Positions 55,688-64,000 of a DNA stretch of 64,000 nt are shown here, piece after piece. Positions within the stretch are counted from its first letter, which is position 1, and every line of letters starts with the position of its first letter. Position numbers and translations under genes: made by a program. The stretch is from Hybos culiciformis. Taxonomy: Eukaryota > Arthropoda > Insecta > Diptera > Hybotidae. Below the pieces are notes generated by a model, which did no database searches, was not told the DNA's origin, and saw only the letters and a list, made by a program, of their open reading frames with translations. The stretch covers positions 91,845,213-91,909,212 of the forward strand of contig OZ023274.1 in NCBI GenBank assembly GCA_964007475.1. The letters are read 5' to 3'.

Positions 55688-56279
55688 ATGACAAAAGTTA
55701 TTAATTTTGATAATAAATTAAATTTAAAAGAATTTTCATTTGATATGAAAGTTAAATCTGAATCTGAATTAAATAATTTACCGATCGGTGAAAATAATAA
55801 TAATAATAATAATAAGCATAATGATGATGATGATGATGGCAAACTTCAATTCAATCAAAATAAATGTGATAATAATAATTCTTTAATAAATTGTGGCTGG
55901 GATGACGTATTGGCCATGAATAATGATAAGAAATTAATAGAAAATGATAATAATAATAAAGAAAAAAATTTAATTAAAATTACAAAAAAAACTAATGATT
56001 TTAGTGGCAATGAAAATAATAATAATAATAATAAGAATAATAATAATAATAATAATAATTTTTTAGGTAAAAATAATAATAATAATAAACATTTTATTGA
56101 AACTAAAGATAATCCAGTGAATTATTGTAAAGCCAGATTAGATGAAAACAGTTTATCAGAAGATAGTGATAACGAACTTGATGTTGATAATAATAAAAAT
56201 TATAATTATATTAATAATAATTATTATAATAATAATAATAAAAATAATTATCAACAAAATATTAATTTAAAGACTGAAG
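55688..56279 (+). CDS. dve: Alternative first coding exon of the dve-like gene (Asn-rich N-terminus)
   Basis: This 592-nt segment has 197 codons plus one base. It starts MTKVINFDNKLNLKEF and exits in phase 1 at the donor GTATGT (56280). The ATG has A at -3 and an in-frame stop 12 nt upstream, so it is a true start for this frame. Joining to 58275 restores Ala-Lys-Ser-Leu-Pro and runs on in frame into the CMP domain. The protein segment is hydrophilic with Asn runs (codons near 55794-55815 and 56013-56091), an Asp run (55822-55839) and an acidic SEDSDNELDVD stretch. Two psi-K-x-E motifs (VKSE near the start, LKTE at the end) match the SUMO acceptor consensus. No folded domain is seen. Drosophila dve is known to have a promoter-specific shorter isoform; equating this exon with that isoform is inference. 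Confidence 0.8.
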
Positions 56280-58274
56280 GTATGTAAACAAAAAAAATAA
56301 AAAATAAAAAAAATAAATAAATAAAGAAAAAAAATTGTTATCACGAAATATATAAACATATATTATCTACATATGAAAAAGAATTCCTAAAAAAAAAGAA
56401 GTCTTTTTAGGGTGAGAACATATATAGTTAAAAGTTCAATATGAATACTATTTGTTCATCTTCTATAAGCATATAAGACTATATTGTTGTGCCGAAGACA
56501 TTATTATTAGTCCCCGTTAAGACGCCTCTTGTTGACGGATTCTTTCTTAGTTTAATAAAATTCTGTCTGACACACAAAATCCAAATACATATATTTTTAA
56601 TTTTAGGATAAATAATGAAGACGGCATTTTTGTGAAATTTCTGGATTTTTTTAATTATTTCTAAAAGTTTTAATTTAACTCTCCTTGTGGAAAAAAAATC
56701 TCGAGTCCGCAGTTTGTTTGAACTTAAATAACTAGGCCTACTTAGAAAACAATATTAAACAATGAAATTATGAATTATAAAATCATTCTTTGAAGCTTTC
56801 TATAAATCCAAACATTTTTCAAGATATTTAAACAAAAATTGAAAAGAAGAATCCAATTTTCTAATTCTAATTAAGTTTTCATGTCGCTATTTACATATAA
56901 ATATTTGATATTTGAAATATGTTAGCAATTTTTATTGGTTTTAAAAACAAAAATGAATGTGTATGGAATTTGAACCCACTAACTCGGACAAAACAAATAT
57001 ACTTCTTGTGTTTACAATATCAGAATAATTTTAAATTTTAGTAATTACTATTTAAAAAATTTAAATACGTTAATGATAAGTAATAGTTTTAATTTTTATT
57101 ATTAAATAATAAATTGTATTTATAATAAAATAAATAAAAGTGGAGACACTATAATAAAATTTAGGAAAGAAATTGGTGTTTAATTTTCAATAAAATTGTT
57201 AAAACTTAAAAAAAAAATCAAATCTTAATATCTCAATAAGAAACTAAAAAGACCACATCACATATTATGGTAGAATAAAAATTTGTCATAATGTATGAGA
57301 TTCTGACTTTTGAACTGGTACTCAAATCATTTATGTATAAAACATTAAATATTATTAAAAAAAAAAAAAAAAATAATTTTCTATAAGCTCGAATTGATAA
57401 AATTTGTTTTATTTATTAATTTAAAATCAAAGTTCTAATAAAATTATCATAAGAATTAAAATGTCCTTGTAAGTTAATAAATTTCAATTGATATAATTCA
57501 CAAAATATTAGATTTTAATTTAAAAGAAAAATAGACATATCAAAGCTTTATATGCCTTTATTATATACAAACATATATATATGTTTGTTTTAATAAATCT
57601 TGTTTAGCCTGGTTTTAGTTGACTTTACATACGTACGTATAATTTGTGATAATTTATATTGGCACTCTGTGTCAATTCAAATTCTCACTGCTATAACTAG
57701 CTGTTATATACATAATAAAAAATTAAGTTTAAGTTTGCGATTTGAGTTAAATTATTGAAAGTATATGTAACTAGATATTAGATATTTCAGATTATACTTG
57801 AAAAACTTTTTAATTGAAGTTTTGAATGAAATTGACTGAAATCGAAGAAACTTTGAAATCGTATGTCTGAATTATCTACAAAGAAAACGTTGAAACGTTG
57901 ATAATTTTATATTCATTAGAATTATATTAATCAAATTTTTATTAAAAAATTAATCATTCAATGAGCAATCGATAATAGTATTTTTTTTACTTATAATATT
58001 CCCATGCAATATGATCATATGGTTGATAAGATTAGATTAAAAAGAATAAATAAAAAATTTAGTAGCTATATACTTAATTTTTGAAATTTAATCCTTGAAA
58101 GGATAATCAAAATCCAAAATATATAGATTTTGACATTAAGAACTGATCAGTCATCAAGATTATCAAAAATTAAAATATTAAATGAGTAATTTGTTCTCAA
58201 TATATTGTAAGAATCTAAAATATTGTATTTTTGAAAAATATATTTTATTAATTTATAACTTTATCTTTTTGCAG
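56280..58274. other. Intron between the Asn-rich exon and the first CMP exon
   Basis: The donor is GTATGT at 56280 and the acceptor is TTTTTGCAG ending at 58274. The interval is AT-rich with no coding signal. The CMP exon's same acceptor would also serve the long intron from 16287. Confidence 0.85.
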
Positions 58275-58484
58275 CCAAATCATTACCATTACATTGTATT
58301 GTTGAATCAGTACCAACATTACAAGCATCTTTGACAATTGACACTAGAAATTTATGGAAAAGACGTCCAAATATTGAAACCGATAGTTATGTTATTGTAG
58401 CATCATCAACACCATGGTCAGAAATAGTTAGTACAGCGTTACAAAGATTGGGATATTCAGTTGATATTGCTAGCACAGCAAGAG
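58275..58484 (+). CDS. dve: Coding exon: first half of CMP/ULD (SATB-like) domain
   Basis: This 210-nt exon has acceptor TTTTTGCAG and donor GTAATT at 58485, and enters and leaves in phase 1. It encodes (A)KSLPLHCIVES, TLQASLTIDTRN, ETDSYVIVASSTPWSEIV and ALQRLGYSVDIASTAR. These blocks parallel the SATB1 ubiquitin-like oligomerisation domain: LPVFCVVEH aligns with LPLHCIVES and ALLSLGYS with ALQRLGYS. The compass (CMP) domain is shared by SATB proteins and Dve and mediates self-association in SATB1. In Drosophila, Dve is a nuclear transcriptional repressor acting in proventriculus and midgut, wing and leg patterning, and photoreceptor rhodopsin choice. From the Asn-rich start this exon supplies residues 198-268. 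The frame stays open beyond the donor but loses similarity at once, which confirms the splice site. Confidence 0.9.
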
Positions 58485-60946
58485 GTAATTTAATTCATCT
58501 TAAAAATTATTTAAACTTCAATGTGGTTTTTAAAAAATATTTCATCTTCAATATTGTATTGAGTATACTTAATCTTTTTTTTAAATATAAAATAAGAATT
58601 TTAAGTTAAATTTATTTATAATGCCAATCTTTTGTTCTCACTATTGATAAATTTTGATAGGCAAGCACGAGATAGTGTCAGTGATATAATATATAAAACT
58701 TTAAAAATTAACTTCGATATTACATAAAATTTGGAAAGCCTGTAAAAGAGAAAAAAAGCTAATATTCACTTCAGAGTTTATTCAACATAGGTAAGGCACA
58801 TAGTGCTTCTACTATTGAGTTATGCTAATTAAATTTTAGTTCAATTATTAAAAATTTAGATCCGATCGATTAAAATTCTCTTTCAATAATTATTATTCCA
58901 AAATCTATATTTCACTCAAGATAGTATCTCTAATTAATGTTGTATCCTCAATGTCAATGTCACTATTTGCATTATAAGAATGACGCAACAATATAAATAT
59001 ATTTGAAACTTAATGAATACAAAATTTAAATATTAGAAAAATGAAAAAAAAAAAATAATAATATTATGTCTTTATTCACATCCATCAATATTTAATATTT
59101 TTTTAATACTAATAAAATAATAATATATGTATAAAAAAATTTTTTTTTCTAATAAAATTATGTTAGGCTCGAAATTAACCCAATTTTCAATTTTTATACC
59201 CTTCATGTTTACAAAAAAAAATTTCCTTAAACCCGTTAAGTAAACAAAAAACTTTATCTTTCGACATAAAATATATATATTTTATTAGATTCAATTCAAA
59301 ATTGTTGCATGTAACATAAATTATGTTTATGATATTTCATTGGAAAATAATATTTTTTTTCCATACTATCTATTGTTACAGGAAAAAAATTCCATATTTT
59401 CCGTAGAATCCTTGAAATCGTATTCTTTGTAAATTAATATTATAATTATACTGCTACATATCGCCTCTGACAGTTTCATGACTCCTTATACAGGATTTGT
59501 AAGCTCGAATTATTCAAAACTTAAGATTCCAATGGGAAGAGGACATTCAGTTCCCTGTCATTACTATTTTCTTCTTAATAAAAATTTATGAAATTTCTGC
59601 GCAAATTAAAAGTGACCAGGTTTAAAAATAACTTTACTTTATCAAGGGTTTAAAAACTTAATACAATGACAGCGAAAAAACATTTAAGTTAAATTTGGCC
59701 ATCATAATGATCAAAGGGTGTAAGAAATTGAAAATTAATAAAATTAAATTGAAGTGAATAGCGATTCAAATTAGATATGAATATACATATATTTAGATTA
59801 TTATCAAAATAGACATCCCCATATTATTAATATACGATATTTTTACGACTATGTATAATATTTTATATTTTATATTAAAAAAAAAAAATTTTTTTTTTTT
59901 TATTCTAAAATTTCAAATAAAATACTAAATCCTTAAATCCCTTTCATAAATCCATTTATATTAGATGAGGGTTTATATAATATATATATATATATATATA
60001 TAAAAAAATTGTTCATACATATAGCAAAACTACGTTTATTAATGTTTTTAAGTAGATTCCCAAATGCTTCCTGTGTCTATATGGATGGAGATTCGTTTTT
60101 GTTCTAAAGGATAAAAGATTATCCTTTTTTTATGTATTCGTACGGATTTTAAAAGTATATTTGTATATTATTTTATATGCATGTATATAGATAGCTCTTA
60201 TAAAAAGTTTTTATTTTTTTTCCTTAATACTTTAGAGACAGAAAGTATAATCCATTTTGCTTTATAAAATTCACGTACTCAATTATATATGTATAACTAT
60301 AGCTGGTTATGTTTTTATATTTATATATATATATATATATGGAACATTATATAGAATTTCATTCCTTTCTTCTTTTTTTTTTTGGATTAAAGTTACGTAA
60401 AAAGGGGGATTTCAATGCCAAAAAACGAAATGCGAGGATAAAAAGATAAAGAATTTATATAAACGTATTATAATCCCTAAATATAAATATATGTTTAATA
60501 TATATCTCTATATATATATATTTAAATATGAGACAGACAGACATATATAAATATTTATTTAATGTTGTACACAGTTAAAAATTAAAAAAAAAAAGATTAA
60601 AAATAATAAATTTATTTTCTTTATTTAAAAGTAAAAGTCATGAGGTAATCGGTTTTGCTTGAAGGGTTACAGCATATTTTCCCTGGTCATATAAATTCTG
60701 AATTGTATATTATCCTACAACTTACCCACAATAGTGGGTTCGATTACTATCTGAGATAGATTTTCAACTTCTCCGAAATGTCTGTAAAAAAATTTAAGTA
60801 GTTGGTTTTGAACAAATTAGAACTTTAATACTTTTCAAATAAAAAAAATTATTCTTTTTAAAAAACCTCTTAAAGTCTTAACGTAGCCGAAAATAAGATT
60901 CCTCGAAAATACGACGGAAAAAAGTAAATTTCGAAAATCCAATTAA
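58485..60946. other. Intron inside the CMP domain, 5' part
   Basis: AT-rich with no coding signal. It contains (AT)n runs near 59975-60001 and 60319-60341, three TAATCC/GGATTA hexamers at 60248, 60384 and 60471, and a small perfect hairpin ACCCAC-AATA-GTGGGT at 60724-60739. Confidence 0.85.
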
Positions 60947-61686
60947 CATTATATAAGGCGCAGTGAAATAAGGCCGCGGGAAATAAGGCCGCGATAGGTT
61001 TTTTGTTGCGGTCTTATTTCATTTTCAAAAATGAAATAAGGCCGCGAAAAAATCCTCGCGGTCTTATTTCATTTTGAAAAATGAAATAAGACCGCATGAA
61101 ATTCCTCGCGGCCTTATTTCGTTTTGAAAAATGAAATAAGACCGCGACAAAAAAAAAATTAATCGGAGGGCTAATTTCATTTTGAAAAATGAAATAAGGC
61201 CGCGAGGATTTTTTCGCGGCCTTATTTCATTTTGAAAAACGAAATAAGGCCGCGTAATCTTGTGAGGTGAGCACACAGGGCAGGGGGCAGCAGGGCGGCG
61301 GGCGGGCGGTTGGTCAGTGGGAATCCCACTGACCAACCGCCCGCCCGCCGCCCTGCTGCCCCCTGCCCTGTGTGCTCACCTCACAAGATTACGCGGCCTT
61401 ATTTCATTTATAAAAATGAAATTAGCTCTCCGAATAATTGTTTTTTTTTGTCGCGGTCTTATTTCATTTTTCAAAACGAAATAAGGCCGCGAGGAATTTT
61501 TTGCGGTCTTATTTCATTTTTCAAAATGAAATAAGACCGCGAGGATTTTTTCGCGGCCTTATTTCATTTTGAAAAACGAAATAAAGCCGCGAAAAAATCT
61601 TCGCGGCCTTATTTCATTTTTCAAAATGAAATAAGACCGCAACAAAAAAACGTCGCGGCCTTATTTCCCGCGGCCTCATTATATAA
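60947..61686. mobile_element. GC-rich nested-palindrome foldback-like element with 10-bp flanking direct repeat
   Basis: The body (60957-61676) is one large inverted repeat centred on 61323, flanked by CATTATATAA at 60947-60956 and 61677-61686, consistent with an 8-10 bp target duplication. The innermost arms (61241-61322 and 61324-61405) are perfect over 82 bases with a one-base spacer and include a very GC-rich core (61267-61379). Each arm is built from palindromic modules of about 40 bp with consensus CGCGG(C/T)CTTATTTC-ATTTT...AAAAT-GAAATAAG(G/A)CCGCG. Examples are 61008-61045, 61058-61095, 61107-61146 and 61215-61254 on the left, and 61452-61491, 61503-61541, 61552-61591 and 61602-61640 on the right. 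Open frames across it are by-products of the symmetry. Drosophila Foldback elements share the design of long arms, internal repeats and 9-bp duplications, but the sequence relationship is unknown. It lies within an intron of the dve-like gene. Confidence 0.85.
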
Positions 61687-62648
61687 CACATAATTACTAA
61701 AATCAATAATTTTTTTTCGGTGTTTGAAAATTTATATAATTTTTAACTGTGTATAAAACATTTTACACAAAAAACAGAAGTTTTATAAAATTCTATATGT
61801 ATACTACTCATATAACACAAATCTAAATCTACCCCATATGAACAGAATTGGTCGGTGGTGTGAGACGAATTTTTGGGTATTAAATTTCTTAGAAATTATG
61901 TGCTGTATTAGTTTAGATAGGATTTATTTCTTTATTTATGACTGTATATCCCTTAAGATTATCTCAATTCTTTTTTTTTTCGTATTTATTTTTTTTGCTT
62001 CTTTACTGAATGGGTTTAACGCGGGAATATCTCTTTAAAATAAAGAATTATGGTGTGTTGAATTTTTATAAAAATAACCTTGAAGAAAGGAAATTAAAGA
62101 TCTCAATAAAATGAATATAGCAGAAATTTTAGGCAAAAAAAATATATATGTATACATTTTTTTTTTTTTCTTAAATTATACAAAAAAAAAAAGAATAACA
62201 GACATGAGTCAGATTGATAGGATTAGACAAAAGAAATAAATGTTAGAAATTTTAGTTTTAGAAGACGAAATGGTTGAAAAAATAAAATAAAATTCGATTT
62301 TAAATTAAAAGATAATGTGTCAACGATGTTGTAGTTCTATATCAGGCTCATTAAACTGATGCTCGATCTATTTCTTTATTGTATTTCTTAGAAATATTTA
62401 GACTTTCCCCAGGAATCTCAGACAATCATAATTGTTTGTCGGTAATGTTATAAGAAATTTTGAAATTCTGGTCATTCAAATAAATGTGAATTTCTCTTCA
62501 TACTAGTATCTACACATTGACCACATTGACGTTAATACTCAGTACAAGTGTGCTGTATGTTCTAAGACTTCATTCTTTTTAACACTTGTAATTCATTTTA
62601 TAACATAGATAGTTTTATAATCTCTTATTTACTTTATTTTATTTTCAG
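61687..62648. other. Intron inside the CMP domain, 3' part
   Basis: AT-rich with no coding signal. It ends with a pyrimidine-rich tract and acceptor TTATTTTCAG at 62639-62648. One GGATTA hexamer lies at 62220. Confidence 0.85.
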
Positions 62649-62878
62649 GTTCATTAATTATTAAAAATTGGAAACCGATTCCATTGGAAAACATATCAGA
62701 TAATCCAGTTGTACCAGTTAGTGATATTTTAGGTGAATTAACTTCAGTTGTAACATTGCGCATTGTCATTTTGCGTACAAAACCAACAACTTTTGGTGAA
62801 ATTAAAGATAAACTATTAAAACTTCTAGTTTTACAATCTCATGCAGTTTTAAGATCAACCGGTTGCCCATTAGATGAG
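62649..62878 (+). CDS. dve: Coding exon: second half of CMP/ULD domain
   Basis: This 230-nt exon enters in phase 1, completing the Gly of ARG-SLIIKNW across the junction, and exits in phase 0 at the donor GTAAGT (62879). It encodes SLIIKNWKPIPLENISD, then PVVPVSDILGELTSVVTLRIVIL, then FGEIKDKLLKLLVLQSHAVLRSTGCPLDE. These align with SATB1's KWNPVPL, VADMLQDVYHVVTLKIQL and the following Leu-rich helix ending in a CPL motif. This completes the ubiquitin-like fold and reaches the boundary with the CUT-like region. Counting from the Asn-rich start it supplies residues 268-344. The three exons sum to 1032 nt, exactly 344 codons. The CUT-like and homeodomain exons must lie downstream of the window, so the gene is partial here. 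Confidence 0.92.
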
Positions 62879-64000
62879 GTAAGTTAAAGAGAAAAAAAAA
62901 ACAATTAATTTGTTAACTTTAAATTAACAGAAATCATTTTATCAAAAACTTTAACTATAAAGTTATTTCTGATTTTTCAATTGTATGTACCTATCAAATC
63001 AAATAACAAAATGATTTTTTATTGAAATGAAATGAAATACAATGTTTAAGAGAATTAATTGTTCGTTTCTTTGAAGTTTGTAAAATTTTTTAATGAAATT
63101 TCAAAGATATTTTAAAACTACAATCATTGATAATAATGAATTTATTTATATAAAATATTTTATTGTATATATATTCTTTAAAAAATATTTACATTTTGTT
63201 CAATAAAAAATTTAAATATTTGTTATAATTTCCATTAAAATTTTAAAGTTTTTTAGTTTTTATTAAAAGGGTTTTATTATTATTAGTTTATTTTTTCTTT
63301 CAAATTTAACCCTTTGCTGACTGAAGTAGCCCCCTTGATTATTTATGACGAAACTAAAATTTAAGTTTTAAGTTAAATGTGATTTTATAATATTTAATCA
63401 AATGTTCGCTGAGTTTAATTTTCGCTTCAAGAAAAGGATCTAAATATAATATGATTTGCTTCATATATCTTATACAATGTTGAAACTTTCCGAACAATAA
63501 TATCTACCTTCTTAGCTTCATACTAATTCTTATTTGTATTAATGTTTTTTTTATCTCGTGGTTATAAGCATATACCTTTAATCATATACTTAATTTTTAT
63601 TAAATTTTATCTTCAATAATCATTTTAAAGGTTTTTCCAATATGTTCTTCTAATAAATGAATGATACCATTCGTTATCTTTTTCAACTGACCCATTTTAA
63701 TAATAAAAAAAAAATGTGTTTTTTTTTTTTATTTAATCTTTAATCTTACTAAATTTATTCATTTTACACATATGTTATTTATTTGTGCACGTTTATAATA
63801 TTAAACATTATAATATACCTATGTTATATTGTATAGATATATTTACCTACCTATATAATAATGTATTAAATTTTAAAGAACAGAAAAATTAAATTTAAAA
63901 TTTAGCAATTAATCCTATTTTCACAACTTAGAGCGAATTATGCAAAGACATATTATAAATTATAATTAACTAGTTAGTTCGAATAAACTTAGGAATTTAT
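62879..64000. other. Start of the next dve-like intron, running off the window
   Basis: It begins with the donor GTAAGT and is AT-rich with no further exon before the window ends. Confidence 0.8.

Noticed and set aside
58485..58609. Continuation of the CMP exon's frame past the donor
   Set aside because: Similarity to the CMP domain stops exactly at the donor and resumes at 62649, so this is intron read-through.
60720..60760. tRNA gene suggested by GTGGGTTCGATTACTAT
   Set aside because: Only a T-arm-like hairpin is present. No acceptor, D-arm or anticodon arm can be folded from the flanks.
61064..61534. Two mirrored open frames encoding repeated Ile-Ser-Phe-Phe-Lys-Met-Lys-like peptides
   Set aside because: They are by-products of the palindrome: the two strands read the same repeat. 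There is no splice context, domain or start-site support.

Overview
This window is very AT-rich eukaryotic DNA (about four fifths A+T by eye). It has abundant poly-A/poly-T tracts, AT/TAA/ATT microsatellites and short transposon relics. It contains no operons, no ribosome binding sites and no long uninterrupted genes. Coding sequence is confined to four short exons, all on the + strand, flanked by GT-AG splice sites. Joined in phase, they encode the N-terminal part of a compass-family homeobox protein with a CMP/ULD (SATB-like) oligomerisation domain. The best match is an arthropod ortholog of defective proventriculus (dve). Homopolymer-rich N-termini (poly-Gln, poly-Asn), large introns and base composition suggest an insect, plausibly a fly. 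The species cannot be fixed from this sequence.

Layout: 1-15661 is intron (or 5' flank) before the first visible exon and holds a 319-bp near-perfect hairpin at 12663-12981. 15662-16286 is a Ser/Pro- and Gln-rich exon that lacks a start codon and must continue from an upstream exon I could not find. 16287-55687 is about 39 kb of noncoding DNA with microsatellites, a MITE-like inverted repeat at 35532-35707 and a hAT-like non-autonomous element at 53264-54357. 55688-56279 is an Asn-rich exon with its own ATG, an apparent alternative first coding exon. 58275-58484 and 62649-62878 together encode the CMP/ULD domain. The intron between them carries a 720-bp GC-rich nested palindrome (60957-61676) flanked by a 10-bp direct repeat.

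How it fits together: both alternative N-terminal exons end in phase 1, so either can join the same CMP exon. This predicts two isoforms with different low-complexity N-termini (Gln-rich versus Asn-rich) on one shared CMP domain. It agrees with the two promoter-specific isoforms known for Drosophila dve. The CUT-like region and homeodomains expected for this family must lie beyond 64000. No tRNA, rRNA, CRISPR or prokaryotic features were found.
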